Shown: piece by piece, positions 1 to 5,070 of the stretch | Position numbering within the stretch: position 1 is the stretch's first letter | Layout: each line of letters opens with the position of its first letter | From: CAYWMQ01 sp964459635 | Lineage (GTDB): Bacteria > Patescibacteriota > Minisyncoccia > Phycocordibacterales > UBA12088 | Direction: 5' to 3' | DNA: 6,696 nt | NCBI GenBank assembly: GCA_964459635.1 | Contig: CAYWMQ010000045.1 | Span: 1-6,696 of the forward strand | Made by a program: the position numbers and the translations under genes | The notes under the pieces: model-generated | What the model saw: the letters and a program-made list of their open reading frames with translations, nothing else | Databases searched by the model: none | Told to the model about the DNA's origin: nothing

Positions 1-431
1 TCAATGACCGCAAGTCTCCCGTGTTGTGACGCCACATCGGCATCGTAGAGGGCTGCGTACGTTGTATCCGCGTCCAGCTCCTCGCGTGTCACTTTAGAGA
101 CAGTGCGCCCATACGCGGCGCCGAGCGAAAAGACCTGAAAGCCGCCCGAGTCCGTAAGAAGCGGCCCGTTCCACTGCATAAAGTTGTGCAAGCCGCCCGC
201 CTGCGCCACGAGCGTTGAGCCCGGTGTGAGGTGGAGGTGGTAGGTGTTTGCAATGAGCGTCTGTACGCCCGTAGCGTGCACCATCTCCGGCGTAAGCCCC
301 TTCACCGATGCTTTCGTGGCCACCGCAACAAACGCGGGTGTCTCGATGTCGCCATGCGGCGTATGCAAAAGCCCTCGACGGGCTTTAGAAGTCTTTGACC
401 GCGAAGTAATTTCAAAGGCTACGGGAGACAC
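1..431 (-). CDS. tgt: queuine/preQ1 tRNA-guanine transglycosylase, N-terminal part (runs off left edge)
   Basis: The enzyme exchanges guanine 34 in GUN-anticodon tRNAs for preQ1 (or queuine) in the cytosol, on the queuosine pathway. The first 143 residues are visible. They contain ARRGLLHTPHGDIETPAF (residues 17-34), then SVKGLTPE, then QTLIANTYHLHLTPG (57-71) and LLTDSGGFQVFSLG (91-104). The DSGGFQ aspartate (Asp94) matches the active-site aspartate of bacterial Tgt. After SLGAAYGR the sequence carries a stretch (about 109-143) that I cannot match to the usual spacing before the DG/TPE region, so a lineage-specific insertion is possible. I chose the GTG at 431-429 because it places the ARRG block about 17 residues in, as the family expects; the ATG two bases upstream is out of frame and stops after four codons. 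No Shine-Dalgarno sequence precedes it, only a pyrimidine-rich tract. Family assignment is secure; the exact start is less so. Confidence 0.93.
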   Translation of the reverse strand, partial: MSPVAFEITSRSKTSKARRGLLHTPHGDIETPAFVAVATKASVKGLTPEMVHATGVQTLIANTYHLHLTPGSTLVAQAGGLHNFMQWNGPLLTDSGGFQVFSLGAAYGRTVSKVTREELDADTTYAALYDADVASQHGRLAVI

Positions 432-433
432 AT

Positions 434-470
434 TGAGAGAGAGTAAAGAGAAAAAAGAAAAAAGTAAAGG
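434..470. repeat. homopurine tract (plus strand) upstream of tgt
   Basis: From about 435 to 470 the plus strand is almost entirely A and G, broken only by two T residues in GTAAAG units, with two A6 runs. It lies between the end of dsbB and the start of tgt, so on the tgt coding strand it is a C/T-rich leader. A similar tract precedes pth at 4196-4248. Function is unknown; it could slip during replication or act as an upstream promoter element. Confidence 0.6.
442..447 (-). promoter_or_regulatory. possible -10 box for tgt, in a pyrimidine-rich leader
   Basis: On the coding strand TTTACT lies ten bases upstream of the GTG start of tgt. It differs by one base from the TATACT boxes before pth and lepB and sits at a similar distance from its start codon. 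The surroundings are low-complexity C/T sequence, so chance matches are easy. I see no -35 element. This is a weak call based mainly on the parallel with the other promoters in the window. Confidence 0.25.
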
Positions 471-547
471 TAGGACGGGTCCTGTGCGATATGTGTACGA
501 AAGTGCGCCGTTGTGACGTTTTTTACGTATACCCGTAGTCTTACGTT

Positions 548-1096
548 TTACTCTTTGCTACTTTCTTTGTTCAAAACCCACAGCAGCAGCCCGATGGCAC
601 AAAACAAGGTGAACCCCATAAGCGGCATCGTCACGAAGCCAAACTCAAACACGTAGCGCGTAGCACAGGTGCCACCTTCCGCGAGGAAGTTGCATGCACC
701 ACTAGGTGCTATGCCTACTTGGTACAAATGGTGGTACCCCGTAATGGCTGCGCCAATAGCGGCAAGTGCGAGCGCATACGGTACCACAGCCACGTCTTTA
801 CGGTATGCAGCCACTGCGAGTACCACTGCGAGCGGGTACATCATGGTGCGTGCAAACCAGCAGAGCGGACACACGGGAATACCTATCACCTCGGAGTACC
901 ACAGGCTTATCACGAGCGCCGCGCCGGAAAGGGTGGCCGCCCCTGCGAGACCAAAGCGTGCGATATGCGCATGGAGCGCCTCCGGAAGCCATGTGCCTTT
1001 CACGATACGGTACCCGAGTGCGCCGACGACCACAACGAGCAGCCCTACGGTCCCGAGCGCGAGCAGATACGTGACAGTGTCAGCGAGCGGCGTCAT
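548..1096 (-). CDS. dsbB: DsbB/BdbC-family disulfide bond formation protein
   Basis: This membrane protein would reoxidise a thioredoxin-like partner and pass the electrons to quinone. The 182-residue product has the BdbC-style block SEVIGIPVCPLCWFARTMMY, with the CxxC cysteines at 76 and 79. It also has the TGYHHLYQ segment and a second pair, Cys135 and Cys144, in the next outer loop. Five hydrophobic segments are visible (about 10-30, 46-66, 82-98, 102-121 and 154-175). The last four match the DsbB core, so the first is an extra N-terminal helix. The frame opens further, to an ATG at 1147. I prefer the ATG at 1096 because it lies ten bases after the upstream thioredoxin stop instead of overlapping that gene by about 40 bases, and the hydrophobic protein begins just after it. 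The gene is almost certainly co-transcribed with the thioredoxin. No clear Shine-Dalgarno sequence is present. Confidence 0.9.
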   Translation of the reverse strand: MTPLADTVTYLLALGTVGLLVVVVGALGYRIVKGTWLPEALHAHIARFGLAGAATLSGAALVISLWYSEVIGIPVCPLCWFARTMMYPLAVVLAVAAYRKDVAVVPYALALAAIGAAITGYHHLYQVGIAPSGACNFLAEGGTCATRYVFEFGFVTMPLMGFTLFCAIGLLLWVLNKESSKE

Positions 1097-1106
1097 GAAT
1101 GTGTGA

Positions 1107-1505
1107 CTACTTAGTGTAGTACTGCGTACAGCTTGTTCTTTCTGCAAGCGTGGCGAGTGGCACCTCGCCGGTCACACGCTCACCGTTCGCAAACACCCAA
1201 GTGGGATAGCTCGTTACATTCGCTTCTTTACACACTGCCTGCTGGCCTTGTGTGTCCGGAGTGGAGCATTCTACATACGGCAACAGACCGGCAGACTTAC
1301 CGAACGCTCGCTTCTGTGCTTGACAGTGCGAACACCAAAAAGCGCCGTAAAACTTTGCGCCGGAATCGGTAATACACTGAGCGAGCGCGTCATGTGTGCC
1401 GGGTGTTGCCTTGTTGAGTGTCAAAAGAAAACCCACGAGGACCACCGCGATACCGAACAGCACCCACCATTTTACGCGAAGCAGCGTGTGTATGAAGTTG
1501 TTCAT
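1107..1505 (-). CDS. membrane-anchored thioredoxin-fold protein (VKOR-type Trx domain)
   Basis: The protein is 132 residues long. It has a signal anchor (about 13-30, after a short basic N-terminus) and then an extracytoplasmic thioredoxin-like domain. FYGAFWCSHCQAQKRAFG (52-69) carries the redox pair Cys58/Cys61, and SYPTW (99-103) supplies the cis-proline loop, Pro101. The extra cysteines Cys80 (YVECSTPD) and Cys92 (AVCKEA) follow the pattern of the thioredoxin domain fused to bacterial vitamin K epoxide reductases; Cys44 and Cys126 complete six. Here the domain stands alone and its neighbour is a DsbB-type oxidase, not VKOR. By established logic it would oxidise exported proteins and be reoxidised by the DsbB encoded ten bases downstream. 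The ATG at 1505 starts directly before the basic residue and membrane anchor. It is the first gene of the leftward operon. Confidence 0.88.
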   Translation of the reverse strand: MNNFIHTLLRVKWWVLFGIAVVLVGFLLTLNKATPGTHDALAQCITDSGAKFYGAFWCSHCQAQKRAFGKSAGLLPYVECSTPDTQGQQAVCKEANVTSYPTWVFANGERVTGEVPLATLAERTSCTQYYTK

Positions 1506-1543
1506 ATGATTGCATTTACAGATACCTGAGGCGCGGCGTCATG

Positions 1544-1572
1544 TTGACACGCCCGAATATAAAGTAATGTAT
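1544..1572 (+). promoter_or_regulatory. possible promoter of the three-gene envelope cassette
   Basis: A perfect TTGACA (1544-1549) lies in the 169-base divergent spacer between the thioredoxin gene and the cassette. No good -10 sits at 17 bases: the hexamer there is ATGTAT, and TAATGT lies 15 bases away. If used, the mRNA would have a leader of roughly 100 bases, unlike pth, lepB and rpsU. Apart from this and a TGTAAA hexamer (1515-1520, minus) nine bases before the thioredoxin ATG, I see nothing definite in the spacer. Confidence 0.25.
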
Positions 1573-1662
1573 GCCAAGTATAGCATGAGTGAAGAAACAC
1601 TACCGTCTTCACCCAAACTTACGCAAGGAGCAGGTAGGCTTACAGATGGACCAAACCGATAC

Positions 1663-1667
1663 GGGAG
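1663..1667 (+). promoter_or_regulatory. Shine-Dalgarno sequence that decides the start of the first cassette gene
   Basis: GGGAG lies seven bases before the ATG at 1675. The frame is open upstream to 1510 with other in-frame ATGs (1567 and 1585), but only the 1675 start has both this site and a signal peptide immediately after it. Confidence 0.6.
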
Positions 1668-1674
1668 TACAGCC

Positions 1675-2025
1675 ATGAGAAATACAATGGTGTTCGTCTG
1701 GACGAGTGTGCTGGTGCTAGCCGCGCACCCCGCCATATCCCATGCGCAGCAGCTTACGCCAAGCGTCTGCCGGTGGTACGGCCTTGCCGAGTCGTGCACC
1801 GTGCACGACGTACGTGAACGCGCCGCGCGCATGGCAACACATCGATATGTGCCGGATGGTACGCGCATCGGGCGCTCCGTAGGAGATAGCAAAGCCGGTA
1901 CCGGGACACTTGCGCCTGTTCAAGAACGGAGCAACACTACCGCACCAAATGTGCCATCTGCAGAGCCCGCCGCTCCGCGCGGACTGATGCTGTACGCGGT
2001 GCCGACCACGCCTGTATGGAGGTGA
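1675..2025 (+). CDS. small secreted protein of unknown function
   Basis: I do not recognise this 116-residue protein. It begins with a short basic N-terminus, a hydrophobic core (about 5-20) and a SHA-QQ junction at residues 22-26. This looks like a signal peptidase I site, leaving a mature chain of about 92 residues. The mature part has a CRWYGLAESC segment with its only two cysteines (Cys32 and Cys41), a basic helical-looking stretch (VRERAARMATHR), and a Pro/Ala/Thr-rich C-terminal third that looks unstructured. The reading frame is longer, but a start at 1675 is supported by GGGAG seven bases upstream and by the signal peptide; an earlier start would bury that peptide about 30 or more residues in. 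Its stop overlaps the GGAGGTGA site of the next gene, so translation is probably coupled. The two close cysteines could form a disulfide made by the divergent DsbB pair. Function is not assignable. Confidence 0.75.
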   Translation: MRNTMVFVWTSVLVLAAHPAISHAQQLTPSVCRWYGLAESCTVHDVRERAARMATHRYVPDGTRIGRSVGDSKAGTGTLAPVQERSNTTAPNVPSAEPAAPRGLMLYAVPTTPVWR

Positions 2026-2032
2026 AGATCAC

Positions 2033-2530
2033 ATGAGCATGTCATGCTCTGCACATGTTGTGCTTCTTACGCTCTTGCTTACTGCCTGCGGGAGTTATGT
2101 ACGCGAGGTACAGACCATCTCGTTCAGCAACGGCTGCGTCGTGGAGGTGAACTACGCGGGCACGGAACACTGGCTGAGCCCGTCCACCACTGCGGGATTT
2201 GCCGCGGTAACGACACCCAGCGACAGGCATGGCAACCCCTGCCCGCACTCGCTCGTCGCACTTGGACAGGCTGCTGAAGCGGGTATGGCTAAGCCGCTCA
2301 TCGAAGCCGTTACCACGACCACCTCTACCATCATAGCGGCTGAAGCATTCAAGGAAGGTGCAGGCAACATTCGCCCCGATCAAACAGCAATGCGTCTTCA
2401 TGCTGAGGGCGGAGATGGCGGCAGTGCACACGCATCGTCGAAAGCCGACGCGACATCAAACGCTCACGCAAACACCACCCGCAAAGGCTCGCGCAAAAAA
2501 GCCGTCTTTCACCACGGCGTATGGTACTAG
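2033..2530 (+). CDS. small lipoprotein of unknown function
   Basis: I do not recognise this 165-residue protein, but it has a clear lipoprotein signal: a hydrophobic core (about 8-17) and the lipobox LTAC ending at Cys19, with Gly20 next. It would be lipid-anchored on the outer face of the cytoplasmic membrane. The mature part has a short beta-looking region, SFSNGCVVEVNYAGTEHW (30-47), and exactly two further cysteines (Cys35 and Cys70), then an Ala/Thr-rich helical stretch. The tail (about 122-157), rich in Ala, Ser, Thr, His and Gly, ends in a basic patch (RKGSRKK) that looks disordered. A strong GGAGGTGA (2018-2025), inside the end of the previous gene, is ten bases from the ATG at 2033; a second ATG at 2039 is possible and would not remove the lipobox. 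It is the middle gene of the cassette. Confidence 0.8.
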   Translation: MSMSCSAHVVLLTLLLTACGSYVREVQTISFSNGCVVEVNYAGTEHWLSPSTTAGFAAVTTPSDRHGNPCPHSLVALGQAAEAGMAKPLIEAVTTTTSTIIAAEAFKEGAGNIRPDQTAMRLHAEGGDGGSAHASSKADATSNAHANTTRKGSRKKAVFHHGVWY

Positions 2531-2542
2531 GAGGATCTTCCG

Positions 2543-3367
2543 ATGCGTCTGACATTACCGGTACTGTTCGTATGTGTGTGCATTCTGTCTGTTGCCTCGC
2601 AAGCGCACGCATGGACGTATGAGCCTGAGCAAAACATCACTGCGATACGCTTTGAGCGCGGCGACACAATATCAACGGTGTGCAGCGCTCTCCGGAAGAA
2701 AGACAATCTTCCACGCGATATTGGTTCCGCCCCGGGCGGAGCCATCGGCTGGTGTGTACACCATGCGCTGGCAAAGAACGAGCTCACCGATGCTGATGCG
2801 CGTCGTATACCCATAGGTGCGGTGCTGCTGTTTCCGCATATTGCACCCGAGAGCCGCAGGAATGAGGCAGGCACACTTTGGGACGAGCTTACGAGTTTAC
2901 ATGCCGCGCTCTTACTACGCGATCACGAAGAGCGCCTGGCTGCCGTGGAACGTGAGAACCGCAGTGTGCGCGATGCGCTGGTACGGGCGCAAATGGACAT
3001 ACAACGACTGGAGGGCGAGCTTGCCGCTCGTACGTCTGAGGTACGTGCAACCACTATTGTCAAGGTACCTGACACATACGCTGCAGGTGACACAGGAATG
3101 GAGGGTGATGCGCGACCGGAGGCTCTGAAAGCCCGCGTGCTTGAGCTAGCCGCCACAGTGGCACGACAAGAGGCTGTCCTCACGGAGTGGCGAGCGGGAG
3201 CGCGCATAGCGATAGTGGTGTGTGCACTGCTTTCGCTCATAAGTGCGTTCACCGCACTTGTCGCACTCCGACGCGTACGCACTCTGGGTAAACGGCTCGC
3301 GGTGATTGACGCGCGCCTAAACGCCATTACGACGGCAGCAGGACCTGGTACTCTGGGTGTTACGTAA
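2543..3367 (+). CDS. exported LysM-like, coiled-coil, single-pass membrane protein
   Basis: The 274-residue protein appears to be built of four parts. A signal peptide ends near QAHA-W (residue 23). A LysM-like region (31-99) opens with ITAIRFERGDTISTVC and closes with NELTDADARRIPIGAVLLFP, which matches the start and end of a LysM repeat but with about 25 extra residues between, bounded by Cys47 and Cys71. Next come charged heptad-like segments (about 113-167 and 192-217). Last is a membrane segment (221-242) followed by a basic cytosolic tail (RRVRTLGKR). A peptidoglycan-contacting sensor or scaffold anchored by its C-terminus is a reasonable inference, not a demonstrated role; the overall plan resembles FimV-like proteins only loosely. 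AGGAGG (2529-2534), overlapping the previous stop, is eight bases before the ATG at 2543. Its stop lies inside a perfect inverted repeat. Confidence 0.82.
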   Translation: MRLTLPVLFVCVCILSVASQAHAWTYEPEQNITAIRFERGDTISTVCSALRKKDNLPRDIGSAPGGAIGWCVHHALAKNELTDADARRIPIGAVLLFPHIAPESRRNEAGTLWDELTSLHAALLLRDHEERLAAVERENRSVRDALVRAQMDIQRLEGELAARTSEVRATTIVKVPDTYAAGDTGMEGDARPEALKARVLELAATVARQEAVLTEWRAGARIAIVVCALLSLISAFTALVALRRVRTLGKRLAVIDARLNAITTAAGPGTLGVT

Positions 3368-3384
3368 CTTGTTACGTAACACCC
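3355..3384 (+). terminator. perfect 14-bp inverted repeat at the end of the cassette, possible terminator
   Basis: GGGTGTTACGTAAC (3355-3368) is mirrored by GTTACGTAACACCC (3371-3384) with two T residues at the centre. In RNA, 13 pairs could close a four-base loop. Each arm contains the palindrome TTACGTAA. The left arm includes the last codons and the TAA of the LysM-like gene. The downstream bases (TCTATAGC) are not a real T-run, so intrinsic termination is uncertain. Alternatives are an mRNA 3'-end stabiliser or a binding site for a dimeric protein. The repeat itself is certain; its role is not. Confidence 0.5.
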
Positions 3385-3587
3385 TCTATAGCTGATCGAT
3401 ACGTGCAAGATAGCTTTTCGGCAGGTTGGCATAAGACCCTCGCATGCGTGCGACCCCGTGCGAGTTTAGTTCTTTCTTATAGTGAAGCGCGCTACAATGC
3501 CCCGTATAGGTATGGGCAACGAGCGCATACGCGCCGATGTTACACGCGCGGCCCGCACGATCTGGCGGGCCGCTCTCTCGTCACGTG
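3385..3587. other. gene-free, hairpin-rich gap between convergent units
   Basis: No convincing gene lies here. The stretch holds several short inverted repeats: TCGCA-TGCG-TGCGA (3440-3453), TGCCC/GGGCA (3498-3502 with 3514-3518), GCGC-ATAC-GCGC (3523-3534) and a perfect GCGGCCCGC/GCGGGCCGC (3548-3556 with 3565-3573, 8-base loop). Two -10-like hexamers, TATAGT (3478-3483) and TACAAT (3493-3498), precede most of the hairpins on the plus strand, but no good -35 accompanies them. A structured small RNA or stacked transcription barriers are both possible. I do not match it to any known RNA family. Confidence 0.35.
3548..3573. terminator. strong GC-rich hairpin just beyond the end of pth
   Basis: A nine-base stem (GCGGCCCGC with GCGGGCCGC) closes an eight-base loop, ACGATCTG. 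It lies 15 bases past the pth stop on the minus strand and about 160 bases beyond the cassette on the plus strand. Neither strand has a T-run after it, so it is at best a non-canonical terminator or a bidirectional barrier between the convergent genes. Confidence 0.35.
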
Positions 3588-4181
3588 TCAGTTGTTCCAT
3601 TCGCACTGCGCACGTGTCACACCATGACGTACACATGAGATCAGCGCGTCCGCCGCTCGTTCGAGGAGCACATCCAGTGCCTCACGCTCGCGCTTGGTAA
3701 AGCCGCTTAACACAAAGTCATGCACCGCATCAGCACCCTTGGGCTTCTTGGGCTTACCGGACGGAGTGAGCGGTATCACACCGATGCGCAGTCGTGTGAA
3801 TTCTTGGGTACGCAAAGAACGCTGCACCGAGAGTACGCCATTGTGTCCGCCCGCACCCCTGTTATGGACAAAACGCAGCGTGCCGAACGGGAGGTCAATG
3901 TCATCGTGCGCGACAAGCAGGCGCTCAAGGGCCTTCTTTGACTTGACGAGAGGCGCTACCGAGCCCCCCGACCTGTTCATATAATTGTCCGGAAGCACGA
4001 GCCGTACCTTTGCACTATCGCATTGTGCCACGGCCACTTGTGCTCGCAGTCCTTTGTCGTACCGCCACTCCGAACCCGAGAGCTTCTCGTGAAGCTTCGC
4101 GACGACCATCCTTCCGACATTGTGGCGCGTATGCTCGTACTCCGTTCCGGGATTACCCAAGCCTACTATGATGTATTCCAT
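3588..4181 (-). CDS. pth: peptidyl-tRNA hydrolase
   Basis: Pth cleaves the ester bond of peptidyl-tRNAs released from stalled ribosomes, in the cytosol. The 197-residue product has the usual family length and all expected motifs. IIVGLGNPGTEYEHTRHNVG (4-23) contains Asn10 and the catalytic His20. NYMNRSGG (66-73) carries the tRNA/peptide-binding Asn69. LLVAHDDIDLPFG (88-100) has Asp93, and GAGGHNGVLSVQ (109-120) has Asn114. A basic loop, SGKPKKPKG (141-149), follows. The frame stays open far upstream of the ATG, up to 4631 inside lepB, but the homology begins exactly at MEYIIVGLGNPG, so the start is 4181. There is no room for a Shine-Dalgarno site: a TATACT box ends six bases before the ATG. 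It is transcribed divergently from lepB and converges on the envelope cassette. Confidence 0.97.
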   Translation of the reverse strand: MEYIIVGLGNPGTEYEHTRHNVGRMVVAKLHEKLSGSEWRYDKGLRAQVAVAQCDSAKVRLVLPDNYMNRSGGSVAPLVKSKKALERLLVAHDDIDLPFGTLRFVHNRGAGGHNGVLSVQRSLRTQEFTRLRIGVIPLTPSGKPKKPKGADAVHDFVLSGFTKREREALDVLLERAADALISCVRHGVTRAQCEWNN

Positions 4182-4187
4182 GTAAAA

Positions 4188-4193
4188 AGTATA
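4188..4193 (-). promoter_or_regulatory. -10 box placed for a leaderless pth transcript
   Basis: On the coding strand TATACT is followed by six bases and then the ATG of pth. Transcription normally begins about seven bases after the -10, which would be the A of the ATG itself. The hexamer 17 bases upstream is TTTCTA, a poor -35, embedded in a C/T-rich tract. The box matches five of six consensus bases. Confidence 0.5.
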
Positions 4194-4195
4194 AT

Positions 4196-4248
4196 GGAGA
4201 AGGTACAAAGTAGAAAGCAGAAAGAAGAAGGAAGAAAGAGAAAAAGCG
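4196..4248. repeat. homopurine tract (plus strand) upstream of pth
   Basis: About 50 bases of nearly pure A/G on the plus strand lie directly behind the pth start, with units such as GTAGAAAG, GAAGAAGG and GAGAAAAAG. On the pth coding strand this is a C/T-rich upstream region covering the place where a -35 would be. It resembles the tract in front of tgt. I see no protein reason for it, since the ORF running through it is only the open extension of pth. Confidence 0.6.
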
Positions 4249-4303
4249 GTGAGACACGTAATTGCACAGACGCTACCTCGGTACGTGTAGGCATCAGTCG
4301 TGC

Positions 4304-4326
4304 TCCGCATACGCATTCCGCATACG
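4304..4326. repeat. 10-bp tandem direct repeat upstream of lepB
   Basis: TCCGCATACG occurs at 4304-4313 and again at 4317-4326, a period of 13 bases. It lies 37-62 bases upstream of the lepB -10 box. It could be a regulator site or a chance duplication. The rest of the spacer from 4249 to 4362 shows nothing else I can support. Confidence 0.45.
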
Positions 4327-4362
4327 TGAGCGCGCATCGCCATTTCTTGCATTGCAAAAATT

Positions 4363-4371
4363 TGGTATACT
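4363..4371 (+). promoter_or_regulatory. extended -10 promoter of lepB with a very short leader
   Basis: TGGTATACT is a full TGn extension plus a five-of-six -10 hexamer. It ends 12 bases before the lepB ATG, so the predicted mRNA start (about 4378) leaves a leader of only about six bases, too short for a Shine-Dalgarno site. The hexamer 17 bases upstream, TTTCTT, is a weak -35, as is usual for extended -10 promoters. Confidence 0.6.
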
Positions 4372-4383
4372 ACTTTTAACCGT

Positions 4384-5052
4384 ATGGATCCCCTTACCGT
4401 TCCACCTCGTACGATGCAGTCTGATGACAGTTCTTTTGAGCGGGGTGAAGGCCACGCGCCTCCTCCTCCGCGCGCGCGCGGACCGCAAGAAAGCTTTGTG
4501 GTGGAAATATTCAAGTTTGCCATACTCACACTTGTCATTGTCGTACCCTTCCGTCTATTTGTGGCGCAGCCGTTCATCGTTTCCGGCGCGTCTATGGCCC
4601 CTACGTTCGAGACGGGCCAGTACCTCATCATTGATCAAGTGACGTACAGGCTGGAGCAGCCGAAGCGAGGCGATGTGGTCATTTTCAGGTACCCCAATGA
4701 CCCGGATAAGTTTTTCATCAAGCGTATCATAGGCCTCCCGGGCGAAACAGTGTCTCTCAAGGGCGGGGTGGTGGAAATACGCGACTCTCGTTCCGGTGAA
4801 AGCACGCGGCTGGAGGAGCCATACATTTCGATGCCTACCATAGACGATGTACTTACTATTACCTTGTCATCGAACGAGTATTTTGTGATGGGAGACAACA
4901 GGCCGGCCAGCTCGGACAGTCGCGTATGGGGGCCGGTACCGCGCTCAAATATAGTAGGAAAGGCATTTGCAAGGCTCCTGCCGCTCCCTCTCATAGGTCT
5001 CCATCCCGGAGAGTACCACGTGTATTCGGAAAACGGCACGTCCGGAGAGTAG
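4384..5052 (+). CDS. lepB: signal peptidase I
   Basis: LepB removes Sec signal peptides on the outer face of the cytoplasmic membrane and would process secreted proteins such as those encoded at 1675 and 2543. The 222-residue product has a hydrophilic N-terminus with a proline run (APPPPRARGP, 25-34). One membrane segment follows (about 41-60), then box B FIVSGASMAPTF (64-75) with nucleophile Ser70. RGDVVIFRYPNDPDKFFIKR (95-114) supplies general base Lys113, followed by IIGLPGE. Box E is GDNRPASSDSRVWGPV (170-185). The arrangement is the short, single-anchor Gram-positive type. I keep the ATG at 4384, which is 12 bases after a strong extended -10; the ATG at 4414 would drop ten residues and is not excluded. 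The downstream HisRS-like gene begins 18 bases after the stop and probably shares the transcript. Confidence 0.96.
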   Translation: MDPLTVPPRTMQSDDSSFERGEGHAPPPPRARGPQESFVVEIFKFAILTLVIVVPFRLFVAQPFIVSGASMAPTFETGQYLIIDQVTYRLEQPKRGDVVIFRYPNDPDKFFIKRIIGLPGETVSLKGGVVEIRDSRSGESTRLEEPYISMPTIDDVLTITLSSNEYFVMGDNRPASSDSRVWGPVPRSNIVGKAFARLLPLPLIGLHPGEYHVYSENGTSGE

Positions 5053-5070
5053 CCGGCGAGACTCGCACGC

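Noticed and set aside
472..483. AGGAC/GTCCT inverted repeat as a terminator of dsbB
   Set aside because: The loop would be only two bases, leaving four pairs if opened; although a T-rich stretch follows on the minus strand, the stem is too weak to call.
669..1114. Several plus-strand ORFs over dsbB
   Set aside because: They are shadows of a protein with a full set of DsbB motifs; their translations are low-complexity and lack family signatures.
1510..1674. Upstream extension of the first cassette gene
   Set aside because: It would bury a clear signal peptide 55 residues into the protein, and only the ATG at 1675 has a good ribosome-binding site.
3385..3587. tRNA or tmRNA gene in the gap
   Set aside because: No TTC-containing T-arm with matching acceptor stem or other tRNA landmarks could be found on either strand.
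3482..3700. Plus-strand 72-residue ORF starting in the hairpin-rich gap
   Set aside because: It begins at GTG without a ribosome-binding site, overlaps the 3' end of pth by over 100 bases in antisense, and shows no recognisable domain.
4182..4631. N-terminal extension of the pth frame by 150 codons, into lepB
   Set aside because: Pth homology begins exactly at MEYIIVGLGNPG (4181); the extension crosses a low-complexity tract and the start of lepB on the other strand, and looks like chance openness.
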